A DNA stretch of 64,000 nt, taken from assembly GCA_964506685.1 (NCBI GenBank), contig CAZDMQ010000002.1, positions 46,750 through 110,749 of the forward strand, written 5' to 3'. This stretch comes from UBA5336 sp964506685 (lineage in GTDB: Bacteria; Pseudomonadota; Alphaproteobacteria; Caulobacterales; Hyphomonadaceae). Of the stretch, positions 52,519 to 62,234 are shown piece after piece. The notes below the pieces were generated by a model. It was not told where the DNA came from. It saw only the letters and a list, made by a program, of their open reading frames with translations, and did no database searches. The stretch's first letter is position 1. Each line of letters starts with the position of its first letter. Both the position numbers and the translations under genes were made by a program.

Positions 52519-52571
52519 TCCCTGAAACATGGATCCGGTGCGACCGCGCACCGGCAAGGGCGCGAACAATC

Positions 52572-53258
52572 TCAGCGCTTGGTCAGCATCTCGAAGATGT
52601 CATCCATGGCGCTGCCGTCCTTGTCGGCATCGAGCAGGTTGCCGAGCATGCCGCCGATGCCGCCCTGGGTGCCCCCCGACTGGGCCTGCTGCGCGGGCTG
52701 ACGCGACTTTCCGCCACCGAGTACGGCGCCGAGCAGCCCCCCCAGAAGTCCACCTCTGCCGCTGCCCTGACCTGCGCCTTGCTGGCCCGAGCTGGAGAGC
52801 GCCCCCATCAGCAGGCTGGAGACAGTCGTATCCTGATGTTTCTGCTTGGACAGCGAGCCCATGACCATGGTCGCGACCAGCGGCAGCATCTGCTTCAGCA
52901 GGCCATCGGGCAGGCCAGTTGACTGCGAGGCGCGGGCTGCCGCAGCGCGGCTGACATCCTTCGAGCCCAGAAGGTGACCGAGGATCGCATTGCCGTCCTC
53001 GACGGTCTCGGGACGGGTGAGGGTTTCAGGCTGGTCGAGATATTGCTGGTGATGGCCGGACTTCAGCGCGCCGACCAGGGATTCTACACCGCCGGGCTGG
53101 CTGACATTGCGTTTCAGCCCGGAGGACAGTGCGGGCAGCAGGGCGGCGACGGCCTGGCTGGCCTGACGCTCGTCGAGGCCGAATTGCTGGCCGATCTTGG
53201 CGATCGCGCCCTGTCCCTGCGGCCCCGTCAGCATGTCCTGTAGATTGATGCCCGCCAT
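52572..53258 (-). CDS. DUF937 protein (YidB-like)
   Basis: 228 residues. The N-terminal domain of helices (IGQQFGLDERQASQAVAALLPAL) and the glycine-rich tail (GQQGAGQGSGRGGLLGGLLG) are typical of DUF937. Known relatives are cytosolic; function unresolved. GGAGAG before the ATG. Convergent with the POT gene. Confidence 0.85.
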   Translation of the reverse strand: MAGINLQDMLTGPQGQGAIAKIGQQFGLDERQASQAVAALLPALSSGLKRNVSQPGGVESLVGALKSGHHQQYLDQPETLTRPETVEDGNAILGHLLGSKDVSRAAAARASQSTGLPDGLLKQMLPLVATMVMGSLSKQKHQDTTVSSLLMGALSSSGQQGAGQGSGRGGLLGGLLGAVLGGGKSRQPAQQAQSGGTQGGIGGMLGNLLDADKDGSAMDDIFEMLTKR

Positions 53259-53364
53259 GTCCGCTCTCCAGTTGCATGTTTGCCTGACGCTATGGCGGTT
53301 TCAACCATAAGTGTCCAGAAAGTCCCTGTATTTTTGCCGGACGAGCCCCCGGGCCGTGTGCGCC

Positions 53365-54768
53365 TTAGCCCGCACCGCCGACGGTCAGCCCCTCGACCCG
53401 AAGGGTGGGCTGGCCGACGCCCACGGGGACCGACTGGCCGGCCTTGCCGCAGGTGCCGACGCCGTCATCCATGGCGAAATCATTGCCGATCATGGTGACT
53501 TTTTCCATGGCGGTGGGGCCATGGCCGATCAGGGTGGCATTCTTCACCGGGGCGACGACCTTGCCATTCTCCACGAGATAGGCCTCGGTGCACTGGAACA
53601 CGAAATTGCCTGACGTGATGTCGACCTGGCCACCGCCGAAATCGACGGCCCAGATGCCGCGCCGGATGGAGGCAACGATCTCGGCCGGATCATGATCGCC
53701 GGCGAGCATCAGCGTATTGGTCATGCGGGGCATGACATTGGCCGAATAGCTCTCGCGCCGGCCATTGCCGGTGGGTGCAACACCCATGAGGCGGGCGTTC
53801 TGGCGGTCCTGCATGTAGCCTTTCAGGATGCCGTCCTCGATCAGGACGGTGCGGCTCGTCGGGGTGCCTTCATCGTCGAAGGAAAGCGAGCCGCGCCGGG
53901 CCTCGATCGTGCCGTCATCAATGATCGTGACGCCCTTCGCCGCGACACGTTCGCCGATGCGTCCGGAATAGACGCTTGTGCCCTTGCGGTTGAAGTCGCC
54001 CTCGAGTCCATGGCCAACCGCTTCATGCAGCAGGACGGCGGGCCAGCCGGGGCCGAGCACAACGTCCATCTCCCCGGCCGGGGCGTCAATGCTCTCAAGA
54101 TTGGTCGCCGCCTTGCCGAGGGCGCGCTCGACGAGAGCCTTCCAGCGGGCAGGCGCGATCCACTGCTCATAGGCATCGCGGCCACCGGCGCCGGCCGAGG
54201 CCGATTCGCGCCGGCCATCCTGCTCGAGCGTGACCGACACGTTCAGCCGGACCAGCGGGCGGACGTCGCGATAATGCTCGCCACCGGGGCGGAGAATGTC
54301 GATATCGCGGTGCGAACCGGCCAGCGAGACCGAGACCTGAACCACGCGGGGATCCTTCGCCCGGGTCCAGGCATCGATTTCCGCCAGCAGGCCGGTCTTG
54401 GCCGAAAAATCCGGCGCATCGGTGGGATCGATCGGCCGATAGAGCTGGCGATTCGCGGGCTGAGGCCCCTGGTCGAAGGTGCCGGAATAGCCGCGTCTGG
54501 CCTGCGCGGCGGTGCCGGCAGCGCGCGCAATGGCGGCTTCGCTGAACTCAGATGCGAAGCCGTGACCCGAGGTCTCGCCGGCAATCACTCGCAGGCCGAA
54601 GCCCTGGTGAGCGTCGAAGGCGGCCGATTTCAGCCGGCCATCATCGAACAGGAAGCTCTCGGACCGCGTGCGTTCGAAATAAAGGTCACCATCATCGGCG
54701 CCGTGGACGGCATCGGCGAGGATGGACTGGGCGCGGGCGGTGTCGATGGGAAGGGGCGTGTCACTCAT
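53365..54768 (-). CDS. tldD: TldD, metalloprotease catalytic subunit
   Basis: 467 residues. The HExxxH zinc motif is HEAVGHGLEGD in LLHEAVGHG, with further metal ligand Cys expected near the C-terminus (GTCGKAGQSVPVG). TldD pairs with PmbA/TldE to cleave unfolded peptides. In this window the partner gene pmbA is at 40297. Start at 54768 has no strong ribosome site but matches the conserved opening. The gene is not adjacent to any peptide-toxin gene. Confidence 0.94.
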   Translation of the reverse strand: MSDTPLPIDTARAQSILADAVHGADDGDLYFERTRSESFLFDDGRLKSAAFDAHQGFGLRVIAGETSGHGFASEFSEAAIARAAGTAAQARRGYSGTFDQGPQPANRQLYRPIDPTDAPDFSAKTGLLAEIDAWTRAKDPRVVQVSVSLAGSHRDIDILRPGGEHYRDVRPLVRLNVSVTLEQDGRRESASAGAGGRDAYEQWIAPARWKALVERALGKAATNLESIDAPAGEMDVVLGPGWPAVLLHEAVGHGLEGDFNRKGTSVYSGRIGERVAAKGVTIIDDGTIEARRGSLSFDDEGTPTSRTVLIEDGILKGYMQDRQNARLMGVAPTGNGRRESYSANVMPRMTNTLMLAGDHDPAEIVASIRRGIWAVDFGGGQVDITSGNFVFQCTEAYLVENGKVVAPVKNATLIGHGPTAMEKVTMIGNDFAMDDGVGTCGKAGQSVPVGVGQPTLRVEGLTVGGAG

Positions 54769-54836
54769 CTGGACTAGATGCGCCGGCTGGTGCGCCGATG
54801 CAAGAGTGCGCGGCGGGACGCGTGCGCGCGCCGGGA

Positions 54837-55856
54837 TCAGCCGGTCTCGAAGGCAAAGCGTTCTGTGGTCACCGAGGCCTGCCCCTGGGGACTGTAGCGC
54901 GGGCCGACGGCCTTTTCCGGGGCGAAATGGGTGTCCAGCCGGGCCACGAGGTCGGGGCTGAGGGTGATCGCGCCGGCGGCATGGTTCTCCTCGAGATGGG
55001 CCATCGACGTGGTGCCCGGAATGGGCAGGACGTGCTCGCCCTTGGCCAGGGTCCAGGCGAGGGCAAGCTGCGCGACGGTGCAGCCGGCCTCGGCCGCGCA
55101 GGCCCGTGCCTCTTCGAGCAGGGCGAGATTGGCCGGGTAGAAGTCGGGGCCGAAGCGCGGAAAGGCGAAGCCGCGCATGTCAGTCTCATGGAAGTGGGCG
55201 GGATCGGCCGGCGGATCGGCAAGGAAACCGCGCCCGACCGGGGAGAAAGCAACCAGCGCCGTGCCCAGCTCGCGGCAGGCCTCCAGCACGGCGATTTCCG
55301 GGTTGCGGACCCAGAGCGAGTATTCCGATTGCAGCGCGGCGATGGGGTGGACGGCATGGGCGCGGCGCAGCTGGTCCTCGCCCATCTCGGAGAGGCCGGC
55401 CAGGCGGATCTTGCCTTCGGTGACGAGGTCGGCAAGCGCGCCGGTGGACTCCTCGACGGGCACATCGGGATCGGGCCGGTGGAGGTAGTAGAGGTCGATG
55501 ACATCGGTGCCGAGGCGTTTCAGGCTCGCTTCGCAGGCCGCCTTGACGGCCTCGGGCCGGCCATCGAGGACACGCTTGCCATCGCGGATCATGGCGACGC
55601 ACTTGCTGGCGATGAAGGCTTCGCCCCGGCGATGGCCGATGGCCTCGCCGAGAAGTTCCTCGCTGCGGCCTGCGCCGTACATGGTGGCCGTGTCGAAGTG
55701 GGTGTAGCCGAGATCGAGCGCCTCCTGGAACAGGCGCCGCGCAGCCGCCTCGTCGATCGGGGGGCCATAGGCATGGCAGACATTCATGCAGCCAAGGCCG
55801 ATGGGGTGGACCGGCTGGCCTGAAATGGTGCGGGTCGTGGACGTGGTCCGGGTCAT
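54837..55856 (-). CDS. Aldo/keto reductase
   Basis: 339 residues, TIM barrel. The catalytic tetrad is Asp55 and Tyr60 (FDTATMYGAG), Lys85 (FIASKC) and His126 (DLYYLHRPD). NADPH-binding residues lie near the C-terminus (IPGTTSMAHLEEN). The substrate is unknown. It starts 9 bases after the acyl-CoA synthetase stop on the same strand, so they form an operon. Confidence 0.93.
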   Translation of the reverse strand: MTRTTSTTRTISGQPVHPIGLGCMNVCHAYGPPIDEAAARRLFQEALDLGYTHFDTATMYGAGRSEELLGEAIGHRRGEAFIASKCVAMIRDGKRVLDGRPEAVKAACEASLKRLGTDVIDLYYLHRPDPDVPVEESTGALADLVTEGKIRLAGLSEMGEDQLRRAHAVHPIAALQSEYSLWVRNPEIAVLEACRELGTALVAFSPVGRGFLADPPADPAHFHETDMRGFAFPRFGPDFYPANLALLEEARACAAEAGCTVAQLALAWTLAKGEHVLPIPGTTSMAHLEENHAAGAITLSPDLVARLDTHFAPEKAVGPRYSPQGQASVTTERFAFETG

Positions 55857-55865
55857 GATGCGAGC

Positions 55866-57656
55866 TCAGCCTCTTGCGGTGAAGCGCGCGCGGAGCTCGG
55901 GCTTCAGGATCTTGCCATTGGCATTCCGCGGCAGGGGGTCGGTCTGGAACTGGATCTCGACCGGCACCTTGAAGGCGGCAAGCTGGTTGGCGACATGGTG
56001 GCGGAGCTCGTCCGCGGTGGCGGTCATGCCGGGCTTGAGCTGGACCACCGCACCGACCTCCTCGCCAAGCACCTTGTGCGGAATGCCGACCACCGAGGCG
56101 TCCATGACGGCGGGATGGTCGTAGAGTGCGCTCTCGACCTCGATGCAGTAGATGTTCTCGCCGCCGCGGATGAGCATGTCCTTGGCGCGGTCGACGATGA
56201 AGAGAAAGCCTTCCTCGTCGATGCGGGCGAGGTCACCGGTGACGACCCAGCCGTCGCGGAACGTCTCGGCGGTAGCGTCGGGGCGGTTCCAGTAGAGCCG
56301 GCAATTGGACGGGCTCTTGCACCAGAGCTCCCCGATCTCGTTCGGCCCGAGCGTGTTCCCCTCGGGATCGACCACCTTGATCTCGACCGCGCCGGGGGGC
56401 GCGCCGGCACTGTCAGGCCGGTTCACATAGTCCTCGCCAATATTCAGCGTGGCCGTGGCGCAGGTCTCGGTCATCCCCCAGCCATTGCCGGCGACCGCAT
56501 CGGGGAAGCGTTTCTTGATGGTGGCGACCAGTTCCGGCGCCGACGGCGCGCCGCCATAGGAGACGCCCTGGATCGAGGAGAGGTCATACTTGTCGCGGTC
56601 GGGGTGTTCGAGCAGTTGCCAGGCGATGGCGGGCACGCCGCCGACCGCGGTGATCTTCTCCTGCTCGATGATCGGCAGCGCCTTGCCGGCGTCCCAGCGG
56701 TACATGGAGACGATCTTGTTGCCCTGGGCGAGCGCCGGAACGAGGACAGCGAAGGCCCCGGTGGCGTGGAAGAAGGGAATGGCAAGCAGGGTTGCGCGCT
56801 GCTGCTCCGGGTCGGGTTCGGGCGGCTGTTCGCCGCGTCGCAGGAACATGCGCGTCTGGCAGGTCATGGAGTTGAACATGTTGGAGATGATCGCCCGGTG
56901 GGTGGCGAGCGCCCCCTTGGGCCGGCCCGTGGTGCCCGACGTGTACATGATGGTGGCATCGTCATCGGGGCCGATGGCAACCGGCGGCAGGCCGAGATCG
57001 TCGAGACCGGACCAGTCCTCCGGCGTGCCGATATAGCGTTCCAGGGCGGACACGCGCGGATCGCCGCGCTCTTCCTCGCGCTCCCGGGCGATCACGATGT
57101 GGGCGAGATCGGGGCAGGCGGGCCAGTGATCGCGGATGCGCTCGAAGATCTGCCCGTCAACCACGGCGACCTTCGCACCGGAGTCCCGGAGCCCGTATTC
57201 CAGCTCCTCCCCGGTCCACCAGGAATTCATCGGTGTCACGATCGCCCCGGCCAGCGACGCCCCCCAGAACGCCACCGACCATTGCGGGTAGTTGCGCATG
57301 ATGATGGCCACCCGGTCGCCCCGGGCGATGCCGAACTCATGGATCAGCGTACCGGCAAACTGCTGCGCGGCGCGGGCATGGGCATCGAAACTCACGCGTT
57401 CATTCTCGTAGACGAGCAGGTCGCGGGCGCCATGGGCTTTCGAGGCCTCAAGGATCGCCGGAAGCGTCGGCGGCGCATGCCGGTAGAGTTTCAGCGCGAC
57501 ACCGTCGATCGTGCCGTCGACAAGCTCGAGGGGAGATCCCGGCGCAGCCAGGGCCGCATTGGCCTCGGCTATGGAGAGTGCAGGCCATTGTGGGCCAGAC
57601 GTGGGCAGGCCCGTTGCGGGGTCGGACTGTGTCTGCGTGGACGCGTCTGCGGACAT
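55866..57656 (-). CDS. Acyl-CoA synthetase (adenylate-forming family)
   Basis: 596 residues. It activates a fatty or other carboxylic acid to its CoA thioester. Motifs: ATP-binding IMYTSGTTGRPKG, NGWGMTETCA, and the catalytic region DGWVVTGDLARIDEEGFLFIVDR with the C-terminal lysine in NANGKILK. ATG 57656 is preceded by GGAGGAGACC. Medium- to long-chain substrates are most likely, but this is not determined. Operon with the aldo/keto reductase behind it. Confidence 0.93.
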   Translation of the reverse strand: MSADASTQTQSDPATGLPTSGPQWPALSIAEANAALAAPGSPLELVDGTIDGVALKLYRHAPPTLPAILEASKAHGARDLLVYENERVSFDAHARAAQQFAGTLIHEFGIARGDRVAIIMRNYPQWSVAFWGASLAGAIVTPMNSWWTGEELEYGLRDSGAKVAVVDGQIFERIRDHWPACPDLAHIVIAREREEERGDPRVSALERYIGTPEDWSGLDDLGLPPVAIGPDDDATIMYTSGTTGRPKGALATHRAIISNMFNSMTCQTRMFLRRGEQPPEPDPEQQRATLLAIPFFHATGAFAVLVPALAQGNKIVSMYRWDAGKALPIIEQEKITAVGGVPAIAWQLLEHPDRDKYDLSSIQGVSYGGAPSAPELVATIKKRFPDAVAGNGWGMTETCATATLNIGEDYVNRPDSAGAPPGAVEIKVVDPEGNTLGPNEIGELWCKSPSNCRLYWNRPDATAETFRDGWVVTGDLARIDEEGFLFIVDRAKDMLIRGGENIYCIEVESALYDHPAVMDASVVGIPHKVLGEEVGAVVQLKPGMTATADELRHHVANQLAAFKVPVEIQFQTDPLPRNANGKILKPELRARFTARG

Positions 57657-57809
57657 GGGGCGGGTCTCCTCCGGAGTGGTCTTTTTTCGGTCTGCACAGA
57701 ACCATGACGCCTTCGTCATGGGAAGGGGGTAGGCGGGGAAGGGCTTCAGGAATGCGGGCAGGAACCAGATCAGCGCAAGGCGGCGCAAGTCCGGGTGTCC
57801 GAAGCCGGC

Positions 57810-58811
57810 CTACGCGCCGAGCAGGCGGGCAGCCCGTTCGGCAAAATAGGTCACGATACCGCTGGCCCCGGCGCGCCGGAAGCTCAGCAGCGTTTCCAGC
57901 ACCACCCGGTCGCCGTCGATCCATCCTTTTTCGGCCGCAGCCTGGATCTGGGCATATTCGCCGGAGACCTGGAAGGCGAGGGTCGGAATGGCGAAGGTCT
58001 CCGACACGCGGCGGACGATATCGAGATAGGGCAGGCCAGGCTTGACCATGACGAGGTCGGCGCCCTCCTCGATATCCATGGCAACCTCACGCAGGGCCTC
58101 GTCGGTATTGGCGGGGTTCTGCTGGTAGGTCTTCTTGTCGCCGGTGAGCGCCGTCGCCGAGCCGATGGCATCGCGATAGGGGCCATAGAAGCCGGACGCG
58201 TATTTTGCGGCATAGGCGAGGATCAGCGTGTCGGTGAGGCCCTCATCCTCGAGCGCGGCGCGGATGGCGCCGATGCGTCCGTCCATCATGTCCGAGGGGG
58301 CGACCACGTCCGCCCCCATGCGGGCCTGCAGCAGCGCCTGGGCTGTCAGCATGTCGACCGTGGCATCATTGAGAACCCGGCCGCGATCATCGATCAGCCC
58401 GTCATGGCCATGGCTGGTAAACGGGTCGAGCGCGACATCGCAGACAATGCCGACACCTGGCGCGGCGTCCTTCATCGCGCGAATCGCCGTCGGGATGAGG
58501 CCGTCGGGGTTCATCGATTCGACTCCGGCCTCGTCCTTCTTCGCCGGGTCGATATGCGGAAAGATCGCGATCGCCGGGATGCCCAACCTTTCGGCCCGGC
58601 GTGCCGCTTCGGCCGCCGCAGCGACGCTGTAGCGCGGCGCGCCGGGCATGGAGGCGACCGGAACCTGTGCCTCCTCGCCTTCGTGCACGACCATGGCCCA
58701 GATGAGGTCTGCCGGGGTCACGGTCGTTTCTGCGACCAGGCCGCGGATCCAAGGCGCCTGGCGCAGACGCCGCAGCCGCGTGGCTGGAAAGGATTGGGGA
58801 TAGACGGCCAT
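57810..58811 (-). CDS. hemB: Porphobilinogen synthase without the zinc cysteine set
   Basis: 333 residues. It condenses two 5-aminolevulinate molecules in haem synthesis. The two active lysines lie in AAKYASGFYGP and MVKPGLPYLD. The metal-binding stretch reads CDVALDPFTSHGHDG (124-138): the cysteines that hold zinc in the Zn-type enzyme are replaced by Ala and Asp, so this should be the magnesium-dependent form common in alphaproteobacteria. The ATG at 58811 has AGGAGGC in front. Confidence 0.96.
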   Translation of the reverse strand: MAVYPQSFPATRLRRLRQAPWIRGLVAETTVTPADLIWAMVVHEGEEAQVPVASMPGAPRYSVAAAAEAARRAERLGIPAIAIFPHIDPAKKDEAGVESMNPDGLIPTAIRAMKDAAPGVGIVCDVALDPFTSHGHDGLIDDRGRVLNDATVDMLTAQALLQARMGADVVAPSDMMDGRIGAIRAALEDEGLTDTLILAYAAKYASGFYGPYRDAIGSATALTGDKKTYQQNPANTDEALREVAMDIEEGADLVMVKPGLPYLDIVRRVSETFAIPTLAFQVSGEYAQIQAAAEKGWIDGDRVVLETLLSFRRAGASGIVTYFAERAARLLGA

Positions 58812-59006
58812 GCCTGCCTCCTGTTGCGAACGCTGTGGCGTTAGCACATCCGCGCGGGCTTTGCCTCCCTCGTCGAGGCCGTGGGGGACAAGGTCTCGGC
58901 ACACCGGTCCCTGTCGAGCCTTGCCTGTTGAGACCGGGCACATGAGACTGGTCACGTCCCGTCCTGCCGTCTAGGTTGCGACCACGCCAGCGGCAGGGAC
59001 GATTCC

Positions 59007-60107
59007 ATGGCCCACGACATCTTCATCAGCTATCGTCGAACCGACCAGTCCCTCGCCCGGGCGCTCGTCTTCGCCCTGGAAGCACGCGGCATCTCGGTGT
59101 GGTGGGACCAGAAGATCGAAGGCGGCGAGGACTGGCGGGACACCATCGTCGAGGGGCTGACCAATTCGAAGGCGCTGGTCATCCTGTTCTCGGACAGCTG
59201 CAACCAGTCCAAGCAGCTCAAGAAGGAGCTCGCCGTCGCCGACATGCTGGACAAGGTGGTGGTGCCGGTCCTGATCGAGGATACCAAGCCCAAGGGGCAT
59301 TATCTCTACGAACTGGCGGCGCTCAACTGGCTGCAGATCTTTCCCGATGCCGAGCGCAAGATCGACGGGCTTGCCGACCGGCTGATCGAAGAACTCGAGC
59401 TCGAGGCTAAGCGCACGACGCCGGTCTTCTCCGCTGGCGCTGCAACCGCATCAGCTGGCGGGGCCGGCCAGCCCGGCGCCGCGGCGACGTCGCCCGCGCC
59501 GTCCCGGCCGCAGCCGCCGCCATCGCCACGCTCGCGCTATTCCTATGACGAGGAGGAAGTGCCGGTCGGCGCCGACACGGTGCGCAAGATCGTGCGCACC
59601 GGCGAGACCGCCGGGATCGCCGAGGCGTGGTACCGGGATTTCCTGCCGTTCAAATGGTATGAGCTCATCGCCGCGGCAGCGTTCGGCGGCCTGGCGGTTG
59701 CCGGCGGCGCGATCCCCGATGAGACGGCCCCCCCGCCCGATCCCGGCATGGAGCCGTCCGCCTATACGCTGACACTGGACGCGATCGGCACGTTTTTCCT
59801 TGTCCTGCTGCTCATCGCCATGGTGGTGTTTCCGTTCCGCTACTATTTCCGGCGCCGGCGGGTCGGCCGCGCCGCGCGCTATTATTCCTACAGCGTTGCC
59901 ACGCTGGCAGTGGTGCTCGGTGTGGTTTTCGGGATCCATCCTCACATCGCCGACCAGAGCCTCGGCGCGGGCGAGAACCTGCTCTATGCGCTGATTGGCT
60001 CGATCTTCGTGTTCGGCTTCATCGCACTGATCACGTTCGGCATCTATGGCCTGCTGCATTTCCAGCGGACAATGCGCAGCCTGGACCGGAATATCGAAGC
60101 GATCTGA
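59007..60107 (+). CDS. TIR-domain protein with four C-terminal membrane helices
   Basis: 366 residues. The TIR domain (1-135) begins HDIFISYRRTDQ, has the G-x-x-W pair in GGEDWRD, and the segment SKQLKKEL whose Glu74 sits at the position of the NAD-cleaving glutamate in TIR enzymes. A disordered Ala/Pro/Ser linker (136-190) leads to hydrophobic segments near 219-236, 258-277, 295-312 and 325-350. Membrane TIR proteins of this shape occur in bacterial immune systems, as NADases or pore formers, but also as orphans. It is isolated, with hemB on the left and the DUF885 gene on the right, and no partner sensor gene. Function not proven. Confidence 0.85.
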   Translation: MAHDIFISYRRTDQSLARALVFALEARGISVWWDQKIEGGEDWRDTIVEGLTNSKALVILFSDSCNQSKQLKKELAVADMLDKVVVPVLIEDTKPKGHYLYELAALNWLQIFPDAERKIDGLADRLIEELELEAKRTTPVFSAGAATASAGGAGQPGAAATSPAPSRPQPPPSPRSRYSYDEEEVPVGADTVRKIVRTGETAGIAEAWYRDFLPFKWYELIAAAAFGGLAVAGGAIPDETAPPPDPGMEPSAYTLTLDAIGTFFLVLLLIAMVVFPFRYYFRRRRVGRAARYYSYSVATLAVVLGVVFGIHPHIADQSLGAGENLLYALIGSIFVFGFIALITFGIYGLLHFQRTMRSLDRNIEAI

Positions 60108-60213
60108 CGACGCTGTCCACCCGGGTGCGGCCGCATTGTTCGGACAATGCCGAGTTGACAGCCGGGCGCGCGGGCTGCTTGTGGCGAATATCCATATCTA
60201 TCGGGGAAACCTC

Positions 60214-62133
60214 ATGAAATCGTCCGTCAGCGCACTTGCGCTCCTGTTCGCCCTTGCCGCCTGCACAACCATTCCAGCCCCCGCCGAGGAGGTTGCTCCG
60301 CCGGCTGCGACGGAAACTGCACCTGCCGCCGCGACGCCCGCGACCGAGCCGGCGGCGACGGAAACCGCTGTTGATCCGGCAGCCGAGAGCGCGCGTCTCA
60401 ATGCCTGGTTCGACGAGAAGTACGAAGAAGAGCTGATGATGAATCCCATCCAGCTCACCTTCCTCGGACGCAAGGAACGCTATGGGGAATTGGGCGACTT
60501 CTCCTTCGCCGAGGCCGACCGCCAGCTCGCCTGGAAGGCCGCAAGCATCGAGGAGATGAAGCAGCAGTTCGACTATGATGCACTCACCGACGATGCAAAG
60601 ACGTCCTGGGACCTCTGGATCTACCAGTATGAGCAGGACCTCGCCGGGGTGCCTTTCCGCTATAACGGCTTCACCTTCGACCAGATGAACGGGGCCCAGA
60701 GCTTCATTCCGACCTTCCTGATCAATTTCCACCGGGTCGACACCGTCGCCGACATGCAGGCCTATGTCTCGCGGATCGAGGCGGTTGGCCCGGCGATGCG
60801 GCAACTGCTCGATGTCGCCCGCGAAGCCTCCGCCCGGGGGATCGTCACCCCCGACTTCGCGCTGGAGGGAGTGATCGAACAGTCGCGCAAGGTGATTACC
60901 GGTGCGCCCTTCACGGAGGGCGAGGACAGCGACCTGATGGCCGATGCCCGGCGCGAGGCGCAGGGGCTTGTGGAAGCCGGGCTGGCCAGTGCCGAGGAAG
61001 CCGACGCGCTGCTTGCAGCAGCCGAGGTGGCGATGCTTGGCGAATTCAAGCCGGTTTATGAGGAGATCATTGCCTGGGCCGAAAGCGAGACGGGCATGGC
61101 CGCGGCCAATCCCTCGGGCGTTGGCAGCCAACCCAATGGGGATGCCTTCTACAATCACCGGATTTCAACGCAGACGACCACCGACATGACCGCCGACGAG
61201 ATCCACGAGATCGGTCTCGCCGAGGTTGCCCGCATCCAGGAGGAAATGCTCGCCATCAAGGATGCGGTCGGGTTCGAGGGCGACCTCAAGGCGTTCTTCA
61301 CCGAACTGCGCGAGGACAAGGACAATCCTCTCTACTACTACCCGAACACCGATGAGGGCCGGCAGGCCTACATCGCCGACGCCACCGCCGCCATCGAGCA
61401 GATCAAGGCCCAGCTGCCGAACTATTTCGGCATCCTGCCCAAGGCCGACCTCGTCGTGAAACGGGTCGAGCCGTTCCGCGAACAGGATGGCGCGGCCCAG
61501 CATTACTATCCCGGCACGCCCGACGGCTCCCGCCCGGGCATCTATTATGCGCACCTCTCCGACATGACCGCCATGCCCAAGCGCGAACTGGAAGTCATCG
61601 CCTATCATGAGGGCCTGCCAGGCCACCACATGCAGATCTCCATCGCCCAGGAGCTGACCGAAGTGCCGCAATTCCGCACCCAGGCGAGTTTCACCGTCTA
61701 TGCCGAGGGCTGGGGGCTCTATTCGGAAGCGCTGGCCAGCGAGATGCCGGGCACGTTCGAGGACCCCTATTCCAAGTTCGGCCGGCTGGGCTCGGAGATC
61801 TGGCGCGCGATCCGGCTGGTGGTCGATACCGGCCTGCATTCCAAGGGCTGGACCGAGCAGCAGGCGGTGGACTATTTCCTCGAGAATGCCGCGATCACCG
61901 AGGCGCAGGCGCGCAGCGAGGTGCAGCGCTATATCGTGATGCCGGGCCAGGCGCTGGCCTACAAGATCGGCATGCTGAAGATCCAGGCGCTTCGGGCGAA
62001 GGCCGAGGCGGCGCTCGGGGACCGGTTCGACATTCGCGCCTTCCACGACACCGTGCTCGGCGGCGGGGCGATGCCGCTGGCCCTGCTCGAGCGGCGGGTG
62101 GATGAGTGGATCGCCGAGGTCCAGGCGAGCTGA
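60214..62133 (+). CDS. DUF885 lipoprotein, predicted zinc carboxypeptidase-like
   Basis: 639 residues. The signal ends with the lipobox LAAC (Cys17). An Ala/Pro/Thr/Glu-rich linker of about 50 residues follows. The DUF885 core contains YHEGLPGHHMQ, a HExxxGHH motif like that of metallopeptidases, and YAEGWGLYSE, plus YIVMPGQALAYKIG near the C-terminus. Family members are surface or periplasmic and their substrate is unknown. ATG at 60214 follows GGGGAAACC. About 100 bases separate it from the TIR gene ahead, so coupling is possible but unproven. Confidence 0.88.
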   Translation: MKSSVSALALLFALAACTTIPAPAEEVAPPAATETAPAAATPATEPAATETAVDPAAESARLNAWFDEKYEEELMMNPIQLTFLGRKERYGELGDFSFAEADRQLAWKAASIEEMKQQFDYDALTDDAKTSWDLWIYQYEQDLAGVPFRYNGFTFDQMNGAQSFIPTFLINFHRVDTVADMQAYVSRIEAVGPAMRQLLDVAREASARGIVTPDFALEGVIEQSRKVITGAPFTEGEDSDLMADARREAQGLVEAGLASAEEADALLAAAEVAMLGEFKPVYEEIIAWAESETGMAAANPSGVGSQPNGDAFYNHRISTQTTTDMTADEIHEIGLAEVARIQEEMLAIKDAVGFEGDLKAFFTELREDKDNPLYYYPNTDEGRQAYIADATAAIEQIKAQLPNYFGILPKADLVVKRVEPFREQDGAAQHYYPGTPDGSRPGIYYAHLSDMTAMPKRELEVIAYHEGLPGHHMQISIAQELTEVPQFRTQASFTVYAEGWGLYSEALASEMPGTFEDPYSKFGRLGSEIWRAIRLVVDTGLHSKGWTEQQAVDYFLENAAITEAQARSEVQRYIVMPGQALAYKIGMLKIQALRAKAEAALGDRFDIRAFHDTVLGGGAMPLALLERRVDEWIAEVQAS

Positions 62134-62148
62134 CACCGCGCGATTACG

Positions 62149-62170
62149 GGACGGGCCTTCGGGCCTGTCC
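62149..62170. terminator. UUCG-loop hairpin between convergent genes
   Basis: A stem of about nine pairs (62149-62157 with 62162-62170, one G-T pair) closes on a TTCG tetraloop. It lies 16 bases after the DUF885 stop and before the convergent acetyltransferase gene, the right place for a shared terminator. There is no U-run, so termination would need help; a stable RNA end is an alternative. Confidence 0.5.
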
Positions 62171-62234
62171 GGTAGCCAGTCCCATGGCCTGTCCCGTAGC
62201 CTCTCCGGGATCCGTCCGGGCCCAGGGACGCCGC

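Noticed and set aside
60031..62136. Two long minus-strand open frames opposite the DUF885 gene
   Set aside because: They are antisense shadows of a gene with a clear lipobox and HExxxGHH motif.
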